Shown one piece after another: positions 15,693-24,847 of a DNA stretch of 64,000 bases; the first letter of the stretch is position 1; the number at the start of each line of letters is the position of its first letter. Under the pieces are notes generated by a model. It ran no database searches. It worked only from the letters and a program-made list of their open reading frames with translations, and was not told the origin of the DNA. Source of the stretch: Fontibacterium sp040404065 (GTDB lineage Bacteria > Pseudomonadota > Alphaproteobacteria > Pelagibacterales > Pelagibacteraceae); NCBI GenBank assembly GCA_040404065.1, contig JBBAJM010000001.1, one strand, 5' to 3'. The position numbers and the translations under genes were made by a program.

Positions 15693-16982
15693 TTAATAAC
15701 GATAAGCGTCTGGTTTAAAGGGTCCTTTTTGTGAAACGCTAATATAATCAGCCTGTTCTTTGCTTAATTGAGTTAGTTTTGCTCCAACTTTCGCAAGGTG
15801 CAACATCGCAACTTTTTCATCTAAATGTTTTGGCAGCACATAAACTTTGTTTTGATATTTACCGTTGCTATTCCATAATTCTATTTGAGCAATAACTTGA
15901 TTTGTAAATGAAGCGCTCATTACAAAACTAGGATGTCCAGTTGCACAACCAAGATTTACTAATCTGCCTTCTGCTAATAAAATAATTCTTTTCTTATCCG
16001 GAAACTCAATTTCATGAACTTGTGGTTTTACTTCGTTCCACTTGTAATTTTTTAACGCACTTACCTGAATTTCATTATCAAAATGTCCAATATTACAAAG
16101 AATAGATCTGTCTTTCATCTTTCTCATGTGCTCAATAGTAACGATGTCTTTATTACCTGTTGCGGTCACAACGATATCGGCTGATGATATTGCCTCATCC
16201 ATCAATACAACTTCATAACCTTCCATGGCTGCTTGTAATGCACAAATTGGATCTGTTTCTGTAACTAAAACTCTTGCGCCACTTTGTCTAAGAGATGCCG
16301 CGCTACCTTTTCCAACGTCACCAAAACCTGCAACAATGGCAACTTTTCCTGACATCATAACATCTGTTGCTCTTCTAATTGAATCGACTAAACTTTCTCT
16401 GCATCCATACAAATTATCAAACTTAGATTTGGTTACTGAGTCGTTTACGTTAATTGCTGGGATTAATAATTTATTATCTTTCTCTAATTTTTTTAAAGCC
16501 TTAACTCCTGTAGTTGTTTCTTCTGAAACGCCCTTAATATTTTTTAATAAATCTTTATATTTGTCATGAATCAACATTGTTAGATCACCACCATCATCTA
16601 ATAAAAGATTTGGTTTCCAATCTTTTTTTCCGTTAATTGTTTGTTCAATACACCACCAATATTCTTCTTCGGTTTCACCTTTCCATGCAAAAACTGGGAT
16701 TCCTTTTTTTGCAATTGCTGCTGCTGCATGATCTTGCGTTGAAAAAATATTACAAGAAGACCATCTAACATCCGCTCCTAAAGCCACTAATGTTTCTATC
16801 AAAACTGCTGTTTGAATAGTCATATGCAGACAACCAATTATTTTTGCTCCCTTTAAGGGCTGAATAGAGTGATATTCTTTTCGAATTGCCATTAAACCTG
16901 GCATTTCTGTTTCGGCCAAAGATATTTCTTTGTTACCAAAATCAGCTAACTGCAAATCTTTTACTTTAAAATCTTGAGACAT
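15693..16982 (-). CDS. ahcY: Adenosylhomocysteinase
   Basis: It hydrolyses S-adenosylhomocysteine to homocysteine and adenosine, clearing the product of SAM-dependent methylations. The 429-aa sequence contains the NAD-binding loop GFGDVGKGSAASLR, the substrate-binding CNIFSTQDHAAAAIAKKG block and the C-terminal KPDAYRY end typical of the family. It lies 54 bp after chvG and 10 bp before tsaE. In many alphaproteobacteria hprK and PTS genes lie between chvG and ahcY; none is present here. No SAH riboswitch is seen in the short upstream gap. Confidence 0.97.
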   Translation of the reverse strand: MSQDFKVKDLQLADFGNKEISLAETEMPGLMAIRKEYHSIQPLKGAKIIGCLHMTIQTAVLIETLVALGADVRWSSCNIFSTQDHAAAAIAKKGIPVFAWKGETEEEYWWCIEQTINGKKDWKPNLLLDDGGDLTMLIHDKYKDLLKNIKGVSEETTTGVKALKKLEKDNKLLIPAINVNDSVTKSKFDNLYGCRESLVDSIRRATDVMMSGKVAIVAGFGDVGKGSAASLRQSGARVLVTETDPICALQAAMEGYEVVLMDEAISSADIVVTATGNKDIVTIEHMRKMKDRSILCNIGHFDNEIQVSALKNYKWNEVKPQVHEIEFPDKKRIILLAEGRLVNLGCATGHPSFVMSASFTNQVIAQIELWNSNGKYQNKVYVLPKHLDEKVAMLHLAKVGAKLTQLSKEQADYISVSQKGPFKPDAYRY

Positions 16983-17036
16983 TTAAAAAGTTAACTAACA
17001 ATAAAATCTATATATATCAATTTTATTTAACAAATT

Positions 17037-18575
17037 TTAACCTGCTATGGGCAGATCAATTTCAATAACAGCACCTTTTTTTCCTGCTTCTTCTAAATTG
17101 TAGGCTTTAATTTCACCTTTATGAGATTCAACAATATTTTTAACGATATTCAAACCTAATCCAGAATGAAGACCAAACATTTCTTTAGGTCTGTTACTGT
17201 AAAACCTTTCAAAAACTTTCCCTATATTATTTTCATTAAACCCAGGACCTTCGTCGGTAATAATTATCTTTGCATTATTTTTTACTTTTTGAATACTAAC
17301 TCTTACCTTGCTTTTTTCCGGGCTAAAAGAAACTGCATTTTCTAATATATTTGAAATAACTTGATCTATTCTACTTTCAAAACCCAGTATTAAGATTTTT
17401 TTATCAGTTAAGTTTCTTACTTCTATTGAAATATTTTTTTTATTATTATTAATGACTTGCTGATAATCCTCCACAACATTTCTTATCAATTCAATTAAAT
17501 CAAATTTTTTTAATTGCAGTTTAACTTCTAAAGCTTCTCCTTTTAACATCTTAGAATAGTCAGTAATTAATCTTTCAATTCTAACCACATCATCACTTAA
17601 AATATTTAATAATCTATTTCTTTTTTCAATATCTTTAGCATCAGGCAGAAGCTCTGATGCTGCTTTTAAAGATGCAAGTGGATTTCTAATTTCATGAGTA
17701 AGATCTGATGCAAATCTTTCTGCAAACTCAATCCTTTGATAAAGATTATTGGTCATACTTGAAAGTGATCTAGACAAATTGCCAATCTCATCTTCTCTTA
17801 AATTAATCCTGTCTACGATCTTGTCATCAGGATTGTTAGAGGTTGCTTTTGAAGTATAACGACCCAAAATTCCTATTGGTTTAATAATATTAGCGTTCAA
17901 AAATATTGAAAAAATTAATATAATTACGGCAACACTTAAGGCTGTTCTTGTAACAAAGTTCTTTCTTTCACGCACTGCAGTTTCAATCTCGTTAGCTTCT
18001 TCTGCTATAACAATAAATCCTTTTTTTTCATTATTAAGTGTTAATGGTGCAAAACTAAAAACTACAAAATTATTTCTAATTTTTCTTGTAATAGTTATTA
18101 ATCTAGCAGGGGCAGAAACATCTAAATTCTCATTAATAATTCTATTAAATAATTGTTCTTCAGCTTTCGGGGTAAGATTTGATGTGTCTGGAATATCATC
18201 TTTTTCTAATTTTCTTTGCTGCACGTCGGGTACCTTATAAAAAGGTCTTGAGTTTAAATCTAACGAACGCGTATCAACTATGATGTCTTTTTTTAGATCA
18301 TAAATTCTAATTTGATTAATATTAGGTAATAAAAATTTATAATTTGTTAAAAAAACCCTAAGATTCTCTTTCTTGTATGGAATATTCTGCAATTCCATAT
18401 TCAAAGCTATATTGCTAATTAATTTTGAATGTTCTCTCTTCTTATTGCTAACGAGTTCAGGTTCGATGGATTGGATATAAGTAAAAGTAACAAAAAGTAG
18501 AACTAAAAAGAAAAATATATTTATAAATAAAAATCTTGTTAATAAAGATTTAAAATTTATCTCTGGAAGTTTCAT
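17037..18575 (-). CDS. chvG: ChvG-type sensor histidine kinase
   Basis: A 512-aa inner-membrane sensor kinase. There is a first membrane helix at about residues 12-34, an extracytoplasmic region of about 170 residues, and a second helix at about 213-233. HAMP, HisKA (phospho-acceptor in DLTHEIRNPLASL, near residue 290) and HATPase_c with NILENAVSFS, DEGPGF and GLHSGLGLNIVK follow. The ChvG/ExoS family senses envelope or acid stress in alphaproteobacteria. The partner regulator gene chvI is 5 bp upstream. Stimulus and regulon are unknown here. Confidence 0.9.
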   Translation of the reverse strand: MKLPEINFKSLLTRFLFINIFFFLVLLFVTFTYIQSIEPELVSNKKREHSKLISNIALNMELQNIPYKKENLRVFLTNYKFLLPNINQIRIYDLKKDIIVDTRSLDLNSRPFYKVPDVQQRKLEKDDIPDTSNLTPKAEEQLFNRIINENLDVSAPARLITITRKIRNNFVVFSFAPLTLNNEKKGFIVIAEEANEIETAVRERKNFVTRTALSVAVIILIFSIFLNANIIKPIGILGRYTSKATSNNPDDKIVDRINLREDEIGNLSRSLSSMTNNLYQRIEFAERFASDLTHEIRNPLASLKAASELLPDAKDIEKRNRLLNILSDDVVRIERLITDYSKMLKGEALEVKLQLKKFDLIELIRNVVEDYQQVINNNKKNISIEVRNLTDKKILILGFESRIDQVISNILENAVSFSPEKSKVRVSIQKVKNNAKIIITDEGPGFNENNIGKVFERFYSNRPKEMFGLHSGLGLNIVKNIVESHKGEIKAYNLEEAGKKGAVIEIDLPIAG

Positions 18576-18580
18576 TATAT

Positions 18581-19285
18581 TTAGCTAATATTCCAGCGAT
18601 AACCACTGCCATATCTTGTTTCAATTGCTGAAAAATCAGGATCAATTTTTTTAAATTTTTTTCTAATTCTTTTTATGTGACTATCGATAGTTCTGTCCTC
18701 AATATCACCATCTTCGTTCTTATATGCAATATTCATTAAGTATGCTCTTTCTTTAAGAACGCCAGGTCGTTTTGCTAATTCATAAATAATTTTAAATTCA
18801 GTCGTTGTAAGTTTTTCAGGTAAAGACTTATCTCCCCACAAACATTCCAATTGCTCTGAATCTAAAGTTAATTTTCCAACCGTTAAAATATTCTTAGGCT
18901 GTGTATTAGTTTTAGGCTCTAATTTTCTAAGCTGAACACGAATTCTCTCGATTAATACTTTGATTGAAAAGCCCCCAGATTTTTTTACATAATCATCAGC
19001 TCCAAGTTTTAAACCTAATAACTCATCCACCTCATCATCTTTAGATGTTAATAAAATTACAGGTATCGTAGATTTTTTTCTTAATTTTTCTAAAAGCTCT
19101 TCCCCATTCATTTTTGGCATTTTTAAATCTATAACTGCAAGATCAGGTGGGTTACGCGTCATACCAATGTAGGCACTTTCACCATCAAGATAGGTGTGAA
19201 CTTTAAATCCTTCATTCTCAAGCGCCATTGAAACACTTGTTAAAATATTTCTATCATCATCCACCAGGGCAATTGTTTTACTCAT
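18581..19285 (-). CDS. chvI: ChvI-type response regulator
   Basis: A 234-aa OmpR-type regulator. The receiver domain has acidic residues D9-D11, phospho-acceptor D53 (AVIDLKMPKMNGEE) and a conserved K in VKKSGG. The winged-helix DNA-binding domain ends in TIDSHIKRIRKKF and YGSGYRW. It pairs with ChvG, with start and stop 5 bp apart. It lies 39 bp downstream of polA on the same strand, so part of its transcription may come through polA. Confidence 0.92.
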   Translation of the reverse strand: MSKTIALVDDDRNILTSVSMALENEGFKVHTYLDGESAYIGMTRNPPDLAVIDLKMPKMNGEELLEKLRKKSTIPVILLTSKDDEVDELLGLKLGADDYVKKSGGFSIKVLIERIRVQLRKLEPKTNTQPKNILTVGKLTLDSEQLECLWGDKSLPEKLTTTEFKIIYELAKRPGVLKERAYLMNIAYKNEDGDIEDRTIDSHIKRIRKKFKKIDPDFSAIETRYGSGYRWNIS

Positions 19286-19324
19286 GTAAATTATTTTATA
19301 ATAATATCTGCAGAATCAAAAGTT

Positions 19325-22117
19325 TTAATGTGCAGTACTCCAATTTAAGCCTTCTTTAATATCAACGCTTAAAGGAACGGAGAATTTGTAGTCTGGTTCT
19401 GATGCTTTAGACATTATTTCGACAATATCTTTTTTCAATTGTTCAAGATTTTTACTTGGAGCCTCAAGTACAAGTTCATCATGAATTTGAAGAAGCATTT
19501 TGCAATCCAGTTCTTTATCAGTAATTTTTCTATCCATCCTAATCATCGCAAGTCTTAAAAGATCTGCAGCACTTCCTTGTATTGGAGCATTAATAGATGC
19601 TCTCTCTTGAAAAGTTCTTAGCGTATGGTTCTTGTCATTAATGTTTGGGAAATTACATTTTCTTCCAAAAACTGTTTTTACATATCCAAATTTTCTACAA
19701 CTTTTTAATGTCTCGTTCATATAATCTTTTATTTCAGGAAATTTTTTAAAGTAAGATTTCAAAAAAGTTTCAGCTTCAGTGTTTGAAACAGAAATTTGTT
19801 TAGCAAGACCGTACGAAGAAATACCGTAAATTATCCCAAAGTTAATTGCTTTTGCTTTCCTCCTCATGTCTTCTGAGATCTCTCCTTGTTTTACGTCAAA
19901 GATTTGAGAGGCTGTAATGTTATGAATATCTTCAGAATTTAAAAAACCTTTTTTAAGCTCTTTAACATCGGCCATATGCGCTAAAATTCTCATTTCTACC
20001 TGACTATAATCCGCCGAAATTAAAAAATTTCCTTTCTCTGCAACAAATGCCGAGCGTATTTCTTTTCCATCAGCTGATTTAATTGGAATATTTTGAATGT
20101 TAGGATCGCTTGATGCTAATCTTCCAGTATTAGTGGCAGCTAACAAGAAAGAGGTGTGAATTCTCTTTGTTTTAGAATCTATAAATTCTTGCAAACTATC
20201 AGTGTAAGTATTCTTTAGTTTAGACTTTTGTCTCCAATCTAAAATAAGCTTAGGTAAATCATGACCTTGGAAAGCTAAATCCTCTAAAATATTAACATTT
20301 GTTGCGTAATTTCCTTTTTTAGTTTTCTTAGTACCTACGATCTTTAATTTTTTGTAAAGAATATCACCAAGTTGCTTGGTTGAAGCGATATTAAATTCCT
20401 CTCCTGCTAAATCATAAATCTTTTTTTCAAGAACTTTTAATTCTTTTTCGAATTTTAATGATAGATTTTTTAAAATCTTCTCATCAATCTTTATTCCATT
20501 CTCCTCCATTTGTGCCAAAACTTGAATCATTGGCTTTTCAAGATTTTCATAAACTGAAAGAACTTCTTCTTTAAAAATTCTATTACTAAAAAATTTATAC
20601 AATCTTAAAGTTACATCAGCATCTTCTGCCGCGTATTCTGTGGCTTTATCTATGTGAACCTTATCAAAGGTGACTTGTGACTTTCCAATGCCAGCGACAT
20701 CTTTGAATGTGATTGTTTTATGGTTTAAATGAACTTCTGAAAGTAAATCCATTCCATGACGATTAACTCCGGCGTCCAATACATAAGACATTAACATTGT
20801 GTCTTCCATCGGATTTAGATGAATCCCATATTTTTTTAATATTCTAAAATCATACTTAATGTTGTGGCCAATTTTTTTTATACTTTTATCTTCAAGATAA
20901 GGTTTGATCTTTTTAATGACGGCATCTGTATTTAGCTGAGATTTGATTTGTTTATCTTCCTTATTAGAATGATTTAAAGGTATGTAATAAGCACTTCCTT
21001 CATCAACGCACAAAGAAACTCCAACCAAATCTGCCTGTCTAATATTTAAAGAATTTGTTTCAACATCAACGACTACGAAGCCTTTTTTTTCGGCTTCTTC
21101 TAAGATTTTTTCTATTTCAGATAATTTAAATAATGTTTTATATTTTTCTCTCGAAACTACTGAACTTTCAGATTTACTGTTCTCTTCTTGTATAGGTAAA
21201 TCCTGTTGATGCGGCTCTAATCCATAATCTTTCTCAATTCTTTGTAGCAATCTTGTAAATTCCATTTTTTTTAAGAATGAAATAATTTTATCGCCATCTA
21301 AATCTTTAATTTTAAAATCTTCAATTTTTTCAGTTATCGGCACGTCATCTTTTAAAGTGACTAATTTTTTACTAATAATTGCATTTTCTTTATTTTCAGA
21401 AATTGCCTGTCTTCTTTTTGGTTGTTTAATCTTATCTAAATTCTTCAATAAATTTTCTACAGAGCCAAATTCATTTATTAATTCGGCTGCAGTTTTAACT
21501 CCGATGCTTCTTACACCAGGTATATTATCTGATGTATCTCCTGCTAACGCCTGGACTTCGATAACTTTATCGGGAGTCACTCCAAATTTTTCTTTAACTT
21601 CTTCTATGCCAATGTCTTTATTCTTCATTGAATCAAACAAAGTTGTTTGTTTATCAACTAATTGCATTAAATCTTTATCTGAAGAAATAATTTTAACTCT
21701 TATATCTTTTTTTAAAGCTTCTTTTTTATAGGTCGCTATTAAATCATCCGCTTCATAATTCTCTAATTCTACACTTGGTAAATTAAAAGCTTTGACCGCT
21801 TCTCTTATAAAACTAAATTGCGGAATTAGATCTTCTGGAGTTTCACTTCTATTTGCTTTGTATTCTGGGTAAATATCATTCCTAAAATTTTTTCTAGCGG
21901 TATCAAATATTACAGCAATGTGAGTTGGTTTTTCATGACCATTTTTTGATTTCGCATCTTCCAAAAACTTATAAAGCATGTTGCAAAAACCATTAACCGC
22001 ACCAACTGGCATGCCATCACTCTTTCTTGTAAGAGGTGGTAGAGCATAAAAGGCTCTAAAAATATAACCAGAGCCGTCTATCAGATAAAGAAGGTCTGTT
22101 TTTTTTGGATTAGTCAT
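19325..22117 (-). CDS. polA: DNA polymerase I
   Basis: Repair and Okazaki-fragment-processing polymerase, 930 aa, with all three domains. The 5' nuclease occupies about residues 1-290 (LYLIDGSGYIFRAFYAL start). The 3'-5' exonuclease covers about 330-520, with intact DEDDy motifs VVDVETNSL, GHNIKYDFRIL and YAAEDADVTLRL. The polymerase domain has motif A DYSQVEMRIL, motif B RRKAKAINFGIIYG and motif C LQIHDELV. Proofreading thus appears functional, unlike some bacterial PolA proteins that have lost exonuclease residues. It is divergent from the ABC ATPase gene. Confidence 0.97.
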   Translation of the reverse strand: MTNPKKTDLLYLIDGSGYIFRAFYALPPLTRKSDGMPVGAVNGFCNMLYKFLEDAKSKNGHEKPTHIAVIFDTARKNFRNDIYPEYKANRSETPEDLIPQFSFIREAVKAFNLPSVELENYEADDLIATYKKEALKKDIRVKIISSDKDLMQLVDKQTTLFDSMKNKDIGIEEVKEKFGVTPDKVIEVQALAGDTSDNIPGVRSIGVKTAAELINEFGSVENLLKNLDKIKQPKRRQAISENKENAIISKKLVTLKDDVPITEKIEDFKIKDLDGDKIISFLKKMEFTRLLQRIEKDYGLEPHQQDLPIQEENSKSESSVVSREKYKTLFKLSEIEKILEEAEKKGFVVVDVETNSLNIRQADLVGVSLCVDEGSAYYIPLNHSNKEDKQIKSQLNTDAVIKKIKPYLEDKSIKKIGHNIKYDFRILKKYGIHLNPMEDTMLMSYVLDAGVNRHGMDLLSEVHLNHKTITFKDVAGIGKSQVTFDKVHIDKATEYAAEDADVTLRLYKFFSNRIFKEEVLSVYENLEKPMIQVLAQMEENGIKIDEKILKNLSLKFEKELKVLEKKIYDLAGEEFNIASTKQLGDILYKKLKIVGTKKTKKGNYATNVNILEDLAFQGHDLPKLILDWRQKSKLKNTYTDSLQEFIDSKTKRIHTSFLLAATNTGRLASSDPNIQNIPIKSADGKEIRSAFVAEKGNFLISADYSQVEMRILAHMADVKELKKGFLNSEDIHNITASQIFDVKQGEISEDMRRKAKAINFGIIYGISSYGLAKQISVSNTEAETFLKSYFKKFPEIKDYMNETLKSCRKFGYVKTVFGRKCNFPNINDKNHTLRTFQERASINAPIQGSAADLLRLAMIRMDRKITDKELDCKMLLQIHDELVLEAPSKNLEQLKKDIVEIMSKASEPDYKFSVPLSVDIKEGLNWSTAH

Positions 22118-22165
22118 TAAATAAATATTATCTTATAAATACAAAAATTATATTACATAATATTA

Positions 22166-23098
22166 ATGGAAAATTTTTTAGCTCTAGAAATCAGTAATCT
22201 TTCAAAAGAATATAAAACAAAACAAAATACAATCCAGGCTTTAAATAACGTTAGCCTAAATGTTAATAAGGGAGAAATATTTGGTTTACTGGGTCCAAAT
22301 GGCGCTGGCAAATCTACATTTATAAATATTCTTGCAGGAACAGTTTTAAAATCGTCTGGCAAAGTAAAGGTCTGGAACTTTGACCTTGATACTAATGCAA
22401 GAGAAGTAAAAAGCTCAATTGGAATAGTCCCTCAAGAAACAAATCTTGATCCATTTTTTTCTCCAAGAAAATTATTAGAAATCCAAGCTGGAATGTATGG
22501 AATTAAAGAAAGCGAAAGAATTACAGACAAAATCCTTGAAATTACAATGCTAACCGACAAAGCAAATGCTTATGCAAGAAGTTTATCTGGTGGCATGAAA
22601 AGAAGATTGCTTGTTGCAAAAGCATTAGTTCATCGTCCTCCTATTTTAATACTTGATGAACCTACAGCAGGCGTTGATGTGGAACTTAGACAGCAACTTC
22701 TAGAAAATATTCAAGAACTCAACAAGCAAGGAGTTACTATTATTTTAACAACGCATTACCTTCAAGAAGCGCAACAACTATGTGATAGAATTGCGATTAT
22801 TAATCATGGAAAATTAATTGCGTTAGATAAAACAGAAAATTTGTTAAATAATATTTTTACAAAAAAAATTATATTTAAATTAAAAAATCCTAAAAATATT
22901 GGAGACAAACTTAAGTCTGGGCTTGTCATTAACTATCCAAAAGCTGATCTGATTAGCATTACCTACAATAAAAATGAGAATAAAATTGAGGAAATTATAT
23001 CGGAGGTTAAAGAAAAAAATGTTGAAATTATAGATATTTTAACAGAAGATGCTGATTTGGAAGACGTATTTTTAAAACTAACAAAAAAAAATGTTTAA
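22166..23098 (+). CDS. ABC-2 type exporter ATP-binding subunit, no permease nearby
   Basis: A 310-aa ABC ATPase with Walker A GPNGAGKST (near residue 45), a Q-loop in VPQETN, the signature SLSGGMKRRL, Walker B ILDEPTAGVD and the switch His in LTTHYL. The long C-terminal extension resembles the YadG/CcmA-like ATPases of ABC-2 drug or polysaccharide exporters. The permease that normally accompanies such ATPases is not in the window. The next gene is bioY, overlapping by 8 bp, but this ATPase is not of the ECF/BioM type. Substrate unknown. Confidence 0.85.
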   Translation: MENFLALEISNLSKEYKTKQNTIQALNNVSLNVNKGEIFGLLGPNGAGKSTFINILAGTVLKSSGKVKVWNFDLDTNAREVKSSIGIVPQETNLDPFFSPRKLLEIQAGMYGIKESERITDKILEITMLTDKANAYARSLSGGMKRRLLVAKALVHRPPILILDEPTAGVDVELRQQLLENIQELNKQGVTIILTTHYLQEAQQLCDRIAIINHGKLIALDKTENLLNNIFTKKIIFKLKNPKNIGDKLKSGLVINYPKADLISITYNKNENKIEEIISEVKEKNVEIIDILTEDADLEDVFLKLTKKNV

Positions 23099-23663
23099 TA
23101 ACAAAATTCAAAATAAAAGACTTTTTTTGTTAAAAGAAATTATTTGGTTGCTACCCGTAGTTATTTTTGCAACTTTTATAATTACTTTATCTGCAAAAAC
23201 TAAAGTTCCATTTTATCCTGTTCCAATGACCATGCAGACATTCATAATTATGGCCATAGGTATAGCTTTTGGTAAAAGAGTTGGGCTTTTAATATTATTA
23301 ACTTATTTTTTGGAAGGTTTATTTGGTCTCCCAGTGTTTGCTGGCACTCCTGAAAAAGGAATTGGACTAAGTTATATACTTGGACCAACTTGCGGATATT
23401 TAATGGGATATTTTATTACCGTATATCTTTCTGGAAACATCAAAAGTGAAGACAAAATTTTAACAAGAATTACAAAATTAATAATCGCAATTATTCCAAC
23501 TTATGTATTAGGAATTATTTGGCTTAGCACAATATTTGGTTGGAATGACTCTGTTATCAAATTAGGAGTAGCCCCTTTTGTATTAGCTGAATTATTTAAA
23601 ATAACTTTGCTTGCCTTATTAACTCCACATATTTTTAAATTAAAAAAATATATAAAATCTTAA
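23091..23663 (+). CDS. bioY: BioY biotin transporter
   Basis: A 190-aa membrane protein with about six helices. It carries the BioY landmarks: KTKVPFYPVPMTMQTFIIMA near residue 35, GLFGLPVFAG near residue 70, and GPTCGYLMGYF near residue 95. BioY takes up biotin, alone or as the S component of an ECF transporter. Biotin supply would support acetyl-CoA carboxylase, whose AccA subunit is encoded elsewhere in this window. It overlaps the upstream ABC ATPase by 8 bp, so it is co-transcribed with it, but the pair probably do not form one transporter. Confidence 0.88.
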   Translation: MFNNKIQNKRLFLLKEIIWLLPVVIFATFIITLSAKTKVPFYPVPMTMQTFIIMAIGIAFGKRVGLLILLTYFLEGLFGLPVFAGTPEKGIGLSYILGPTCGYLMGYFITVYLSGNIKSEDKILTRITKLIIAIIPTYVLGIIWLSTIFGWNDSVIKLGVAPFVLAELFKITLLALLTPHIFKLKKYIKS

Positions 23664-23684
23664 ATTCTTAATATCTAATTATAA

Positions 23685-24110
23685 ATGTTCAAAAACCTTT
23701 TAGGTTCTTGGTATTTAAAAAAGAAAATATCAAATAGTTTTTTAGGTGAAGGCTTGGTGTCTATAAAATCTAAAAAACTGAATAAATTTTATTACGAAGA
23801 AAAAAGCTTAATTCACAAAAAAGGTAATAATAATACGATATCCGGCTATCAAAAATTTGACATTATTGAGAATAAGAATTTTATAAAATTCTATTTTTTA
23901 CTGGGTGAGAAAAAGAATAAAATTTATCAAAAATTTAACAACAACTTAAAAGAGAATCTTGTTTCTTGGCACTTTTGCAAAAAAGATACTTACAAAACAT
24001 ATTTAAGAGTAATAAATAATAATCTATTTAAAATAGATCACTTAATAACAGGCCCAAATAAAAGAATATTTATACAAAATACCTACTTTAGGTCTTGTAA
24101 GAATAATTAG
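23685..24110 (+). CDS. DUF6314-like small protein
   Basis: A 141-aa basic protein that opens with LLGSWYLKKKI. A lipocalin-like run of alternating beta strands follows, and near the C-terminus CKKDTYKTYLRV and ITGPNKRIFIQNTYF. This layout recalls DUF6314 proteins (GxW opening, a C-x2-D-x-Y segment, a GPxK motif), whose function is unknown. No signal peptide or membrane helix. It follows bioY by 21 bp and abuts the convergent regA gene with no spacer. Assignment is by eye and moderate. Confidence 0.55.
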   Translation: MFKNLLGSWYLKKKISNSFLGEGLVSIKSKKLNKFYYEEKSLIHKKGNNNTISGYQKFDIIENKNFIKFYFLLGEKKNKIYQKFNNNLKENLVSWHFCKKDTYKTYLRVINNNLFKIDHLITGPNKRIFIQNTYFRSCKNN

Positions 24111-24677
24111 TTATTTTGGAGATCTTTTCGAAAGTATTCTTTGAAGAGTTCTTCTATGCATCTTAAGCCTTCTAGCCGTCTCAGAAACATTTCTGTCACA
24201 TAATTCAAAAACTCTTTGGATATGTTCCCATTTTACTCTATCAGCCGACATCGGATTCTCTGGCGGAGTTGCTTTTTTATCTTTATCTGCCAGTAAAGCG
24301 GCCTCTAGGTCCTCAGCATCCGCTGGTTTTGCCAGGTAGTCTAGGGCCCCTGCTTTGACCGCTGCAACGGCCGTTGGAATGTTTCCGTAGCCCGTTAAAA
24401 CTATAATTCTACTGTCAGCTTTTACTTTGTGGATCTCTTTAACGACGTCTAGGCCGCTGCCGTCGTTCAGTCTAAGGTCTATGATGGCAAAAGTTGGAGC
24501 TGAGAGCTTAACTTTTTGGTTCGCTTCAGCAACGCTAGCAGCTGAGGCAACAAAAAATCCTTTATTTTCCATAGCTTTTGCAAGTCTGTTTCGGAATGGA
24601 TCATCGTCATCGACTATAAGCAAAGATTTGTTCACAAACTGGTCCAGACTGGCTCTTGGGGTTAAAATTTTATTCAT
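24111..24677 (-). CDS. regA: RegA/ActR/PrrA-type redox response regulator
   Basis: A receiver domain with D23-D26 and phospho-acceptor D67 (AIIDLRLNDGSG) is followed by a linker and a Fis-type helix-turn-helix (NVSETARRLKMHRRTLQRIL). That is the hallmark of the global redox regulator RegA. The ATG at 24677, preceded by AGGA about ten bases upstream, gives 188 aa; an upstream TTG would add 13 residues but fits the family less well. GC content here is unusually high: a hand count over 24241-24660 gives about 47 percent. The likely sensor partner RegB is encoded about 4.3 kb away, beyond the polyamine operon. Confidence 0.93.
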   Translation of the reverse strand: MNKILTPRASLDQFVNKSLLIVDDDDPFRNRLAKAMENKGFFVASAASVAEANQKVKLSAPTFAIIDLRLNDGSGLDVVKEIHKVKADSRIIVLTGYGNIPTAVAAVKAGALDYLAKPADAEDLEAALLADKDKKATPPENPMSADRVKWEHIQRVFELCDRNVSETARRLKMHRRTLQRILSKRSPK

Positions 24678-24792
24678 CGAGGATCCTAATATAGTCCTTT
24701 CCGAACCCAATCTCAAGCGAAGGACACAGTGTGGAAAAAAAAATTCTTACCTAAAATAAATACTTTACAGAAATTAAAAATAGCTTTAATTC

Positions 24793-24805
24793 CCAACTCA
24801 GTTGG
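24793..24805. promoter_or_regulatory. Operator-like dyad upstream of ornithine decarboxylase
   Basis: A 13-bp inverted repeat (CCAACT-C-AGTTGG) with a single central base stands out in the AT-rich 131-bp spacer between regA and the decarboxylase gene. The one-base centre argues for a protein-binding dyad, not an RNA hairpin. It lies 43 bp upstream of the TTG start codon. No regulator is identified. Confidence 0.4.
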
Positions 24806-24847
24806 TTAATTAATAATAATTTTTTTAACAAAAGGACATAACAAGAA

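Noticed and set aside
22166..23663. The ABC ATPase and BioY as one ECF biotin transporter
   Set aside because: The ATPase has the long C-terminal extension of ABC-2 exporters, not the BioM/EcfA form. No EcfT/BioN gene is nearby.
24427..24759. Open plus-strand frame of 110 codons opposite regA
   Set aside because: It is antisense to a well-supported receiver domain. The open frame is a by-product of the higher GC content there.
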